A program made the translations under genes and the position numbers. Below the pieces are notes generated by a model. The model saw only the letters and a program-made list of their open reading frames with translations. It was not told where the DNA came from and did no database searches. DNA of 64,000 bases from Virgibacillus dokdonensis (GTDB lineage: Bacteria; Bacillota; Bacilli; Bacillales; Amphibacillaceae), in NCBI RefSeq assembly GCF_900166595.1, contig NZ_LT745763.1, forward strand, positions 3,533,333 to 3,597,332, read 5' to 3'. Below, piece after piece: positions 45,573 to 54,003 of this stretch. Each line of letters starts with the position of its first letter. Position 1 is the first letter of the stretch.

Positions 45573-46394
45573 CTACATAACTCCAAAATAAGATCCTATA
45601 AGCCCTACAACGACTGTTAATCCAATTAAAGTAAGCGGTGAACGACCTTTTTTAAGCAGCCAATAAACGAGTAGTGTATAGGCTAAAGGTAAAAGAGCAG
45701 GCATGATTTGATCTAATATATCTGTTTGAACATTTAATTCAGATTCACCTTGTGTCCACGTATAGTCAATTTTAAATGAAACGTACGTAGCTATTAATCC
45801 TCCAACAACGGTTAATCCGACAATAGAGGCCGCACGTGAAACATGCTGTGTTCCTTCTTTCAATTTTGCAATTGCTTTTACTCCTGTTTTGTAGCCATAG
45901 TTCATTAAACCGAATCTAACTCCAAAATGGATGATATTGAACATGATTAGAAACACAAATGGGCCAAAAATATTACCATTTACCGCCAGAGAAGCACCGA
46001 TACTCGCTGTAATAGGTAATAATGTAAGATAGAATAACGCATCCCCTATACCACCTAAAGGTCCCATCGTTGCCACTTTAATTCCACGAATAGCTTCTCT
46101 ATCTTCCTTCTTTTGCTCCATTGCTAAAATAATACCCATAATAAAAGTGACAAGAAATGGATGCGTATTAAAGAATTCCATATGGTCTTTCATCGATTTA
46201 CTTAAATCTTTTTTGTTTTTATGAATTGATTTTAAGCCTGGTAATATAGAGTAAAGCCAACCTGCTGCTTGCATACGCTCATAGTTAAATGAAGCTTGTA
46301 ATAATAAAGATCTCCATGCTAATTTTCTAAGTTCCTTCGGTTGTAAATCCGGAGCAGAAGTTGTATCTTCATAATGATAACTATTAGATGCCAT
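45573..46394 (-). CDS. agaE: PTS mannose-family EIID component
   Basis: Membrane subunit that with EIIC forms the sugar channel. 273 residues. Begins with LRKLAWRSLLLQASFNYERM and QAAGWLYSILPGL, and contains ATMGPLGGIGDALFYLTLLP, the mark of EIID-Man, with a few hydrophobic helices at the C-terminus. The start ATG 46394 lies behind GGAGGAG and overlaps the EIIC gene by 11 bases, so the two are coupled. The reading frame extends upstream to 46454 inside the EIIC gene without similarity. E. coli naming (AgaE/AgaD) is used by analogy. Confidence 0.91.
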   Translation of the reverse strand: MASNSYHYEDTTSAPDLQPKELRKLAWRSLLLQASFNYERMQAAGWLYSILPGLKSIHKNKKDLSKSMKDHMEFFNTHPFLVTFIMGIILAMEQKKEDREAIRGIKVATMGPLGGIGDALFYLTLLPITASIGASLAVNGNIFGPFVFLIMFNIIHFGVRFGLMNYGYKTGVKAIAKLKEGTQHVSRAASIVGLTVVGGLIATYVSFKIDYTWTQGESELNVQTDILDQIMPALLPLAYTLLVYWLLKKGRSPLTLIGLTVVVGLIGSYFGVM

Positions 46395-47151
46395 CCGTAA
46401 TCTCCTCCTCTTTAGGCGCAGGACCTTGTTTATTTTTATTTTGATAAAAATCATATAGCGCTATCGCTAAACCAATTAAAGCGATTGCTAATATTGGTAA
46501 TTCTAAATATGCCGCAAGAATAAATCCTACGATAAAGAACATAATATACTCTACTTTCATCATAATTCTCAGTAGCATTGCAAAACCAATAGCTGGCATA
46601 ATTCCTCCTGCAATGGATAATCCATCAATAATCCATTGGGGGACGGTTTCAACAAAGGCAGCAGCTTGTTCTGCTCCGAAATAAATTGGTAAAAATGCGA
46701 TAAGTGCATTAAAAGAAAATAGAATGGCAATACCTAAATAATTTATCTTTTCTATTCCTTTTGTATTTGCGTCTAAAGCAAATTGATCTGCTTTATGCAT
46801 GACAGGGGCAAATAATGTGAAAAATAATGTAATTAATCCTTGTACCGCCACAGCAAATGGTATTGCTACCCCCACGGCTACTTGTGGATCCTGACCTGCT
46901 ATAACGCCAAAGGCTGTACCAATAACTCCTCCTATAACTACATTTGGAGGTTGGGCTCCTGCGAGCGGAACCATTCCCATCCAAATTAATTCCAATGTAC
47001 CCCCGACAATTAAACCAGTAGTTACATCACCTAAAATTAAACCGACAACTAGACCGGTAACAACAGGGCGGTGCATATGGGTTAAACCTACATATAAATC
47101 AATTCCAATAATACCTGCCCAAATAGCAATTAAAATCGCTTCCATTAACAT
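46384..47151 (-). CDS. agaW: PTS mannose-family EIIC component
   Basis: Membrane transport subunit, 255 residues, with eight or so helices. Characteristic segments are GGTLELIWMGMVPLAGAQPP (substrate region), VIGTAFGVIAGQDPQVAVGV and MPAIGFAMLLRIMMK. The start ATG 47151 is behind AAGGAGGA, 26 bases after the EIIB gene. It overlaps EIID by 11 bases. Confidence 0.92.
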   Translation of the reverse strand: MLMEAILIAIWAGIIGIDLYVGLTHMHRPVVTGLVVGLILGDVTTGLIVGGTLELIWMGMVPLAGAQPPNVVIGGVIGTAFGVIAGQDPQVAVGVAIPFAVAVQGLITLFFTLFAPVMHKADQFALDANTKGIEKINYLGIAILFSFNALIAFLPIYFGAEQAAAFVETVPQWIIDGLSIAGGIMPAIGFAMLLRIMMKVEYIMFFIVGFILAAYLELPILAIALIGLAIALYDFYQNKNKQGPAPKEEEITDGI

Positions 47152-47176
47152 GTTTGATTCCTCCTTTAAGCGTAAT

Positions 47177-47662
47177 TTATTTAAGAAGATCCATAATGTC
47201 TTGCCCTTTTTCGTTTGGAACTCCTCTTAAATCAAGAGTTACACCCATATCATGCAGCTTGTTAAATGCTTCAATATCTTTTTCATCAACAGAGACAGTA
47301 GAAGAGATTTGCTTTTTCCCTTCTGCATAATGCATATTACCTATATTAATATGATCTATTGGTACACCACCTTCTTTTAAAGCTAGTGCATCATGAACAT
47401 CTTTAACGACGAGAAATATCTTTTGCCTTGGTGAAGCCTTATGGATAACATCAATGGTTTTTTGAATAGAAAAGTACCTTGCCTGAATAACATCTGGCAA
47501 CACCATATCCATCAAACTCTGTTGCACTTCGTCTTGTGAAACTTTATCATTGGCAACTACGACTAGATTTGCTCCTAAATGGTTAACCCAAGTAACTCCG
47601 ACCTGGCCATGTATTAAACGATTGTCAATTCTTGTTAACAAAATATTTGGTTTTGTAGTCAT
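47177..47662 (-). CDS. agaV: PTS mannose-family EIIB component
   Basis: Cytoplasmic EIIB that passes phosphate to the entering sugar. 161 residues. Phosphorylated His is H18 in LLTRIDNRLIHGQVGVTW; ANLVVVANDKVSQDEVQQSL and DHINIGNMHYAEGKKQIS follow as usual for EIIB-Man. ATG 47662 has AAAGG 7 bases upstream; ATG 47671 would be too close to it. It is the first of the four PTS genes and lies 235 bases after agaS, so it may have a separate promoter, though none was clear. Confidence 0.92.
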   Translation of the reverse strand: MTTKPNILLTRIDNRLIHGQVGVTWVNHLGANLVVVANDKVSQDEVQQSLMDMVLPDVIQARYFSIQKTIDVIHKASPRQKIFLVVKDVHDALALKEGGVPIDHINIGNMHYAEGKKQISSTVSVDEKDIEAFNKLHDMGVTLDLRGVPNEKGQDIMDLLK

Positions 47663-47897
47663 TTTTTTCATCCTTTCGATTTGTTTAAATAAAGGTTGAG
47701 AAATAAGATTTTTCTTTCAATTGCTGTAGAAATCCACTGCTATATCGATTTAATTGCTTTTAGGATGCAGTAATACATTTTGAAAACACGTACTTTCACC
47801 TATGTCCCAACCTCATTTCTTACCATAAAGTAAAATCCTGCAAAAATAGGCATCTATTGCTGTAGCCCATATTTATTTACACGTAACCAGCCTTTCA

Positions 47898-49076
47898 CTA
47901 TGCGAATGTCATAGGATAAATCGTTACGCCTTGCACTACGCGATTGACGGATCCGTCTGGGCTTGGGTTATCTGGCGTAATTCCTAATTGAATCGATTTT
48001 TTCAGTGCTAAAACTTGTGCAAATACGACGTATAGTAAAGATAGGTAGAAATCATTTTCTAGTGACTGCTTGCTATTATTAACAGACACTGTCCAGTTTG
48101 CATATTGACTTACTTCCTCATTATCCATTTCAGTAAGCGCAACCGTTTTAATCTCCTTTGGTTCTCCGGATAACTCTTTTAATATATCCAAATCATATTT
48201 TCGTGTATAAGCATCTTGAGACGTAAACAGTACGACGATGGATTTGTCATTCAAAATAGATTTCGGTCCGTGACGGAATCCTAACGAAGACTCGTGAACA
48301 GCTACCACTTTACCTGCTGACAGCTCAAGCATTTTTAAAGCTGCTTCATGAGCAAATTGCCCAAGCGAACCAGAGCCTAAATAAACAATCCTGTCCATAC
48401 CATGCTCTAACACCGCATCTACTGTATTCACAACGCTTTCAATAAATTTCTCCCCATTAGTAATAACCGTCTGTATCTTCTCACCTGCATTAGTATCTTT
48501 AGAAAAAGCCAAATAACAAATGACCATCATACTAGTAAAGCTGCTTGTCATAGCAAATCCTTGATCATGCGCTTCTTCCGGTGTAAGAATCGTTAAGCTG
48601 TTCTTATCATCCTTTGTATTTACTGCTAGCTTCCCTTCTGGATTACATGTAATATTTACTTGATAAAAATGATCGATCCTATCTGTTGCCAACTTAACCG
48701 CAGCCAAACTCTCCGGACTATTCCCTGATCTTGCGAACGATACCAAAATGGTTGGTACTTCCTTGAAGAGATAGTTAGTCGGATTAGAAACGAGATCTGT
48801 TGTTGCAATTGCTTCAAATTGCACCTTTCCCTGATCTTGTTTTTGTAATTCAGAAACTAATATGTCACCAGCAAACGCTGACGTTCCAGCACCAGTTAAA
48901 ATTACTCGCACTTTCTCATGCTTACTATATATAGCATGTAAAAAGTTGTGAATTTCCTCCTTTCTCTCTGCAAATATGTGTAATGCTTTATTCCAAACTT
49001 CAGGCTGCTGATAAATTTCTTGAGCCGTATGACCTGCCTTGCCTTTTTCTAATTCTTTCTGAGTTAAACCAAACAT
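47898..49076 (-). CDS. agaS: AgaS-type SIS-domain deaminase/isomerase
   Basis: Converts galactosamine-6-phosphate to tagatose-6-phosphate and ammonia. 392 residues with two SIS domains: VRVILTGAGTSAFAGDILVS then FARSGNSPESLAAVKLA in the first, and IVYLGSGSLGQFAHEAALKM with ESSLGFRHGPKS in the second. The C-terminus ends GITPDNPSPDGSVNRVVQGV, typical of AgaS. The start ATG 49076 lies behind AAGGAGGAG. A perfect inverted repeat 21 bp upstream is a likely repressor site. It is the first enzyme gene of the cluster, after the regulator. Confidence 0.93.
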   Translation of the reverse strand: MFGLTQKELEKGKAGHTAQEIYQQPEVWNKALHIFAERKEEIHNFLHAIYSKHEKVRVILTGAGTSAFAGDILVSELQKQDQGKVQFEAIATTDLVSNPTNYLFKEVPTILVSFARSGNSPESLAAVKLATDRIDHFYQVNITCNPEGKLAVNTKDDKNSLTILTPEEAHDQGFAMTSSFTSMMVICYLAFSKDTNAGEKIQTVITNGEKFIESVVNTVDAVLEHGMDRIVYLGSGSLGQFAHEAALKMLELSAGKVVAVHESSLGFRHGPKSILNDKSIVVLFTSQDAYTRKYDLDILKELSGEPKEIKTVALTEMDNEEVSQYANWTVSVNNSKQSLENDFYLSLLYVVFAQVLALKKSIQLGITPDNPSPDGSVNRVVQGVTIYPMTFA

Positions 49077-49096
49077 GTTGCTCCTCCTTCATTCAT

Positions 49097-49118
49097 CTGG
49101 TTATGTTGTCATAACCAG
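49097..49118 (-). promoter_or_regulatory. Probable GntR operator before agaS
   Basis: CTGGTTATG-TTGT-CATAACCAG: perfect 9-bp arms with a 4-bp centre. A second overlapping pair, CATAAC-N7-GTTATG, follows at 49110-49128. It shares CTGGTTAT/ATAACCAG with the site upstream of the regulator gene. Confidence 0.7.
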
Positions 49119-49170
49119 TTGTGTTATGAAATAGCTCTATTAAGTATAATATGAACTCAATAGAGGTTTT

Positions 49171-49887
49171 TTACGTTAGTTCTACTGTATAATCAAATTT
49201 ATCTCCTCGTGCTACGCTAATGGTATACTCAATTAGTTGCTCGTGGTGATAGGCAAATCGTTTAATTAACATGGCTGGTTGCTGGGTTGGAGCATTTAAA
49301 TAACCAGCTTCTGTTTCCCGTATTTGGGTTGCTGAAAAACGTTCAATTGCTCTCGTAACATGGACCTGATAATCATGTGAAAAAATATCATACATGGGCT
49401 TTTCCATCAATTTTGCTTTTGTTAAATGTGGAAACAGTTTCTTTGGTAAATAGGAAATTTCATACATAAGTGGTTGTTCATCTGCAAGTCGTAAACGTAT
49501 TACCTCGAATACTTCATCCAACGGTTCTAACCCCATTTTATTTGCAATTCTAGTATCAATCGCTATCTCTTTAAAGGATAAAACCTTGGTCATCGGCGTC
49601 TTTCCCACTTTTTTCATTTCTTCTGTAAAGCTGTACAGTTTGACTAAATTTTGTTCAATGGAGCTAGCCGATACAAATGTTCCTTTTCCATGTAACTTAT
49701 AAATATAACCTTCTCTTTCTAACTCTTGCAGCGCCTGTCTAACCGTAATCCTGCTTAATTTATACATATCACACAGTTCGCGCTCAGAAGGTAATTTATC
49801 ATGTTCTTCATATGTTTCTTGTTCGATTTTCTGAATGATTTCGTCCATAAGTTGTAAATATAAAGGTACCTTACTACTTTTTTCCAA
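49171..49887 (-). CDS. GntR/HutC-family regulator of GalNAc genes
   Basis: A repressor of about 238 residues. The N-terminal winged helix (KVPLYLQLMDEIIQKIEQ, KLPSERELCDMYKLSRITVR, QALQELEREGYIYKLHGKGT) and C-terminal UTRA ligand domain (LYSFTEEMKKVGKTPMTKVL, GLEPLDEVFEVIRLRLADEQ, YEISYLPKKLFP) mark the HutC/NagR(YvoA)/DasR group, which senses amino sugar phosphates. Start: TTG 49887 fits the family N-terminus and lies after AGGAGGG (12 bases, long); ATG 49911 is alternative but falls in the operator region without a ribosome-binding site. It lies 94 bases upstream of agaS in the same direction and likely represses itself and the cluster. Confidence 0.88.
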   Translation of the reverse strand: MEKSSKVPLYLQLMDEIIQKIEQETYEEHDKLPSERELCDMYKLSRITVRQALQELEREGYIYKLHGKGTFVSASSIEQNLVKLYSFTEEMKKVGKTPMTKVLSFKEIAIDTRIANKMGLEPLDEVFEVIRLRLADEQPLMYEISYLPKKLFPHLTKAKLMEKPMYDIFSHDYQVHVTRAIERFSATQIRETEAGYLNAPTQQPAMLIKRFAYHHEQLIEYTISVARGDKFDYTVELT

Positions 49888-49912
49888 TACTTTAAATGCC
49901 CTCCTCCCCATG

Positions 49913-49965
49913 TGGTTATAACCAGTTGTTAATTTTAGTATAAAATAAACTTTAAATAATGTAAA
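49913..49965 (-). promoter_or_regulatory. Promoter and operator of the GalNAc regulator gene
   Basis: Minus strand: TTTACA (49965-49960), 17-bp spacer, TATACT (49942-49937). Just past the expected start is TGGTTATAACCA (49924-49913), a perfect 12-bp palindrome close in form to the TGGTCTAGACCA-type sites of NagR/DasR proteins. Confidence 0.75.
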
Positions 49966-50021
49966 GGCTTTTATACGAATGAAATGTACATAGTTGCCGC
50001 TAGTATAATACAGATACAAAT

Positions 50022-50368
50022 CTATTTTTTTACATAATGCGTTGCATATAGCCTTTCCGCATACGGATTTCCTGACTTTGAAAATCGTAAATGCTTTTTT
50101 GGTCCCAAGATTTATATATAGTTTCAGAAGGCTTTATTTCCTGTTCTCGAGCAACTTTTTAACGTTTACAAGATAAATTGCAGTTTGGATAGGCTACCAA
50201 GTATCATTCGCTCTAGGTAGGAAACCCTGCTTCGCTTCCAATCTTCCACTTGCTTCGGAGTAATTCTTTCCATTTTTATTAATAAATCTAACGGACTAAT
50301 GTATCCTTTTTCATGCACGAATTGTGCCACATAATAGCGAACGCTTTTTCAATTTTTTGTTTACTCAT
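50022..50368 (-). pseudogene. Frameshifted remnant of a conserved Bacillaceae gene, unknown function
   Basis: The minus strand starts MSKQKIEKA behind a GAGGG site, then shifts frame (one base missing in AAAGCGTTCGC) to VRYYVAQFVHEKGYISPLDL, LIKMERITPKQVEDWK and SYLERMILGSLSKLQFIL before a stop. In another frame EQEIKPSETIYKSWDQK follows and, after a further shift, LRFSKSGNPYAERLYATHYV to the stop at 50022. Together they make a protein of about 115 residues of a type I recall as conserved but unnamed in Bacillus. At least two frameshifts and a stop show decay. Confidence 0.7.
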
Positions 50369-50659
50369 TTTATCCCTCAGTTTAAAATGTGCATACTTGG
50401 TATTATGTCTTCCCCAATTCCTCATAGTTTCTTCACACTTTCTTCACCTATAAAGGGTAACCTAAGATACAATGAAAGGCATTATGTTACACCTTGCAAT
50501 GACTGATGGAGATATCCAAGATTTAGCATTAGCTTATAACTTTCTATACTATTACCTGTAAGGCAAAAGCTTTATAATTTCATCTACTATTCTAAATAAG
50601 CCTGCAAGTTTCATCTGTTCCTAAAACAAGTTACAATGAAGGAAAGGAGTGCTCTGCAC

Positions 50660-51276
50660 ATGAATGATAACCAGACGAATACGATTAGAAAAAGATATAA
50701 TCGTATAGCGGGTGTCTTTGATATCATGGATAATATGATTCAAGAAACATGGCGAAAGGATGTTACTCAACAAGCTGAGGGAAAAGTACTTGAATCGGCA
50801 TCGGAACTGGTAAAAACTTAGAATACTATCCATCTCACGTTGAAGTAACAGGAATTGATTTCAGTCCTGGCATGTTAAAACGTGCCAAAGAAAAAGCAAA
50901 TCAACTTGGTCGGACCTTTGAACTACTGGAAATGGACGCGCAAAATTTAGCTTTCCCTGATAACACATTTGATACCGTTATTACCACTTGTGTATTTTGT
51001 TCCGTACCTGATCCAATTAAAGGTTTGAAAGAAATGAAAAGAGTCACAAAGCCGACTGGTAAAATATTGATGCTTGAACATATGCGAAGTGAACATAAAT
51101 TGATTGGTAAGTTGATGGATATTTTAAACCCAATTGGACTTCATATTGTAGGAGCTAATATTAATCGTAAAACACTCGAAAACATCCAGCATGTTGGTTT
51201 AAAAATAGCCAAAGAAGATTTACTCATGTATGACATATTTAAAACACTGGTTGTATCACCAAATAAAAATCATTGA
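50660..51276 (+). pseudogene. UbiE-like SAM methyltransferase with a single frameshift
   Basis: MNDNQTNTIRKRYNRIAGVF, DIMDNMIQETWRKDV and GKVLE are in one frame. After CTTGAATCGGC (50788-50800) the frame must drop one base: inserting a G gives LEVGIGTGKNLEYYPSHVEV, the SAM motif I, then GIDFSPGMLKRAKEKANQLG, DTVITTCVFCSVPDPIKGLK and KPTGKILMLEHMRSEHKLIG to the stop at 51276. All other motifs are intact, so either decay is recent or the base is a sequencing error. The first frame ends at 50821. The intact protein would be about 205 residues. Confidence 0.85.
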
Positions 51277-51412
51277 TAAAGTTTTGTTACCTAGTGATTT
51301 TTTTGAGATCCTTTGTGAATAAGAACTAACGAATAATTCGCTTGTTTTATTCTATAACTTTCTCACAATATGATATAATCGTGTTATATTTTAGAGAGGA
51401 GGGACTACATAC

Positions 51413-51949
51413 ATGCAAATGGAAGAAAAGATCATTACGATGCTGGAACAAATATCTACAAGCGTACAAGAACAAGGGGAACGAATTGGTTCTCTAGAAT
51501 CACGTTTTGATTCATTAGAGCAAAGATTTGATAATCTGGAATCGCGCTTCGATAACCTCGAGCAACGTTTCGTTAATCTGGAATCACGCTTCGATAACCT
51601 CGAGCAACGTTTCGTTAATCTAGAATCACGATTTAGTCAGCAAGAACAAAGACTTGATGAGCAAGGGCAGAGAATCGCAACTATTGAGCAAAAACTGGAT
51701 GAACAAGGGCAAAGAATTACAACTATTGAACAGATACTTGATGAACATAAAGATATCTTAACTGCACTTCTCTCTGGGCAAGAATATTTAAAAGCAGAAA
51801 TAGACGGAATGCGTGTAGAAAATGCAAAAGAATTTGGTTATGTGAAGAAAGAGATCAGTAACATGCATGTAAACTTTGCTGTATTGCGAGAAGATGTATG
51901 GACGAATAAAAAAGACATCTATCAGCTAAAACAAGCAAGCTCGACTTAA
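51413..51949 (+). CDS. Coiled-coil protein with 14-residue repeats
   Basis: A 178-residue protein, almost all predicted parallel coiled coil. Units of 14 residues (two heptads) follow one another: ESRFDSLEQRFDNL, ESRFDNLEQRFVNL twice, ESRFSQQEQRL, DEQGQRIATIEQKL, DEQGQRITTIEQIL. A non-repeat C-terminal third (LTALLSGQEYLKAEIDGMRV, FAVLREDVWTNKKDIYQLK) is also helical. No membrane segment or signal. Function unknown; similar proteins are common in Bacilli and sometimes compared with phage or SMC-like stalks. The start ATG 51413 has GAGGAGGG 9 bases upstream. Confidence 0.8.
   Translation: MQMEEKIITMLEQISTSVQEQGERIGSLESRFDSLEQRFDNLESRFDNLEQRFVNLESRFDNLEQRFVNLESRFSQQEQRLDEQGQRIATIEQKLDEQGQRITTIEQILDEHKDILTALLSGQEYLKAEIDGMRVENAKEFGYVKKEISNMHVNFAVLREDVWTNKKDIYQLKQASST
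51545..51628 (+). repeat. Two 42-bp tandem repeats inside the coiled-coil gene
   Basis: 51545-51586 and 51587-51628 differ by a single base (CTGGAATCA versus CTAGAATCA). Each encodes RFDNLEQRFVNLES. Neighbouring units are more diverged, so this pair is a recent duplication. Confidence 0.9.
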
Positions 51950-51976
51950 CTACCATAGACTTGCTTTATTTTTTAT
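51933..51976 (+). terminator. Terminator of the coiled-coil gene
   Basis: AAGCAAG pairs with CTTGCTT around a 20-nt loop, followed by TATTTTTTATTTTT. The stem begins before the stop codon. Confidence 0.6.
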
Positions 51977-52097
51977 TTTTCAAAAAATATCCTCTGTTTT
52001 TCTCTTCAACAAAGTCCCCAAGACTAATTATCCTATTATTACATGACATCCCCTTTTCAATTGTAAAAGGGGATGTACATATCTATTAGGGATTATT

Positions 52098-52191
52098 TAA
52101 AAAAACTTAGCTTATCATCAAGTATCATGGTGAAAAACGCCGTCAATTTACTTATACTATAGACTTAAAAATATATGCCTTCTTTCGTGTA
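52098..52191 (+). repeat. Dispersed repeat family B, copy 7
   Basis: AAAAAAACTTAGCTTATCATC, GTGAAAAACGCCGTCAATTT, ACTTATACTATAGACTTAAA and TGCCTTCTTTCGTG follow the family consensus. Confidence 0.7.
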
Positions 52192-52326
52192 AAAAATACG
52201 CAGCCCTCGCGCAGTTAAACCTGTCTATTATTAGCAATCTTCAACATATACATCATACAAGCATGAGTAAATATGGCGCAACACGATGAAAAAAGTTGCT
52301 TTCTTCATACAAGCCATGTCGTTTTC

Positions 52327-53511
52327 CTATCCTAAAACAGAATCAAATATTTCCACCAAAAGCAACGCTACAGCACCCAACACAGTAGCATCTTTCCCAA
52401 GTTTCGTTACCTTCACTTCTGTATTTTTTGCACCTTCTGTCAATGCATTGTTATTGACTGTCTTTTTAATAATAGGTAAAAGGAATTCCTCACTTTTCAT
52501 AACCCCTCCACCTAACACAATTTTTCCTGGATTGACAATATGTATTACATTGGTTAAGCCAACACCTATAGCAAAGCCTGTTTCTTCTAATACATCTAGG
52601 TACAGTGCATTTCCAGATTTTGCAAGTTCGAATACACTCTCTGCAGTGAGTTTAAAAGAATGCACTTCTCCTCGTTCAGCTAATTTTCGCTCTGCACGCA
52701 TAGCAATTGCAGAACCCGTAGCAAAAGTTTGCAAGCAACCGCGATTTCCACACTCGCAAATTTCCCCGTCAATGTCGATCGTCATATGACCTATTTCTCC
52801 AGCAATATCTTTTGCACCATGAAATAATTTTCCATCTGTTACAATCCCAGCGCCCACGCCTCGCCCTAAATTAACAGTCACCATACTACCTAAGTCACCA
52901 TGACCACCAAACCATGCTTCACCTAGAGCCATTGCACGCGCATCGTTTTCCACTTTTACCGTCACACGAAACTCTTGTTCTAAAGCTTCTTTTATCGGAA
53001 TATCCGTTAATTGTAAATTAGGAGCATATAAAGCCCTGCCTGTTGCGATCTCGACAACACCATGCATCGCCACACCTATACCCATAACCTCTTCCATCTT
53101 CACATTCGCATGACGTACAACCTCGTTAATACTCTGTTTCATAACATCTAGAAAGGAGGCCTCTGTAATCGGAGTGTTTAACACATATGATATACGTCCT
53201 AAAATTCTACCACCCAAATCAGCAACAATTGCCTTTATCTTCTCCGGACCAGCATCCACTCCTACCAAATAGTAGGCTGTTTTATTAATATAAAGCATCG
53301 TAGGTCTTCTCCCACCCATTGAGGTGGCCTTTTTCTGTTCATAAACCATACCTTGCTCTAGTAATTCTTTAACAATACTACTTACTGTAGGGGGAGTCAG
53401 CTCTGTTTCCTTAGCTATTTGTGCCCTAGAAATCGGCTCGCACGTCCTAATTTTATTTAAAATAATTGATTTATTTACTGATTTCATTAACTGAAATGTT
53501 CCTCGTTGCAT
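52327..53511 (-). CDS. ROK-family sugar-responsive regulator (XylR/NagC type)
   Basis: 394 residues. An N-terminal winged helix (RGTFQLMKSVNKSIILNKI, PISRAQIAKETELTPPTVSS) precedes a ROK sugar-kinase-like domain with VGVDAGPEKIKAIVADLGG (ATP-like loop), NLGRGVGAGIV and the zinc motif GHMTIDIDGEICECGNRGCL (CxCGxxGCL). Members repress sugar genes in response to a sugar. Nearby galactose genes are candidate targets, but it is separated from them by a DMT transporter gene. ATG 53511 is behind GGAGG (5 bases). It could be XylR-, NagC- or GlcNAc-type; the effector is unknown. Confidence 0.88.
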   Translation of the reverse strand: MQRGTFQLMKSVNKSIILNKIRTCEPISRAQIAKETELTPPTVSSIVKELLEQGMVYEQKKATSMGGRRPTMLYINKTAYYLVGVDAGPEKIKAIVADLGGRILGRISYVLNTPITEASFLDVMKQSINEVVRHANVKMEEVMGIGVAMHGVVEIATGRALYAPNLQLTDIPIKEALEQEFRVTVKVENDARAMALGEAWFGGHGDLGSMVTVNLGRGVGAGIVTDGKLFHGAKDIAGEIGHMTIDIDGEICECGNRGCLQTFATGSAIAMRAERKLAERGEVHSFKLTAESVFELAKSGNALYLDVLEETGFAIGVGLTNVIHIVNPGKIVLGGGVMKSEEFLLPIIKKTVNNNALTEGAKNTEVKVTKLGKDATVLGAVALLLVEIFDSVLG

Positions 53512-53557
53512 AGCAACCTCCAAAATGATAGCAAAATATTTGTGTGCAACTTATCTC

Positions 53558-53822
53558 TTTAGAAAAACGTCGTCGTTTTATTTTAATAGAGCAAAAAAAT
53601 ATCAGACTTTTTGAATCTACTGTGAATTATTATACCATTCCCATTGTTAGATGAAAAAGGCTTGGCTTATTGGAAAATATTTCTGATGTTTTCCTAGCAG
53701 CGTATGGAACACCGCATTTGGGCTCTGTACCTATATTTCATAATAGATGGTAGTTCTCCTAATGCGAGACGAGGCGGTTTCTTATACGATAGCCCTTATA
53801 AAATTATATTTTCCTATACTGT
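53558..53822 (+). repeat. Two broken family B copies in the gap 53524-54003
   Basis: 53558-53600 holds TTTAGAAAAACGTCGTCGTTT (joined left and centre with a deletion). 53651-53822 starts GATGAAAAAGGCTTGGCTTA and ends GATAGCCCTTATAAAATTAT..TTTTCCTATACT, with about 80 unrelated bases between, as if an element were interrupted. Confidence 0.5.
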
Positions 53823-53913
53823 TAGAAAAATTTGGCTTAACGCCAAATCTTTCTAGCGGAAACTGTGGTTTTTCTTATTACTATAAGCCTTAAAACTTTA
53901 TACCTTCCTATAA
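53821..53913 (+). repeat. Dispersed repeat family B, copy 10
   Basis: GTTAGAAAAATTTGGCTTAA, CTGTGGTTTTTCTTATTACT, ATAAGCCTTAAAACTTTATA, CCTTCCTATAAG: one of the best matches, directly following the previous copy. Confidence 0.75.
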
Positions 53914-54003
53914 GAGACTTGGCAAACCACCAAGCCAGACGGATATGTTAACAACCTATACACGCTTTGCAAAGGTAAAGTCTACCCCTACTTCAATTGC
54001 CTA

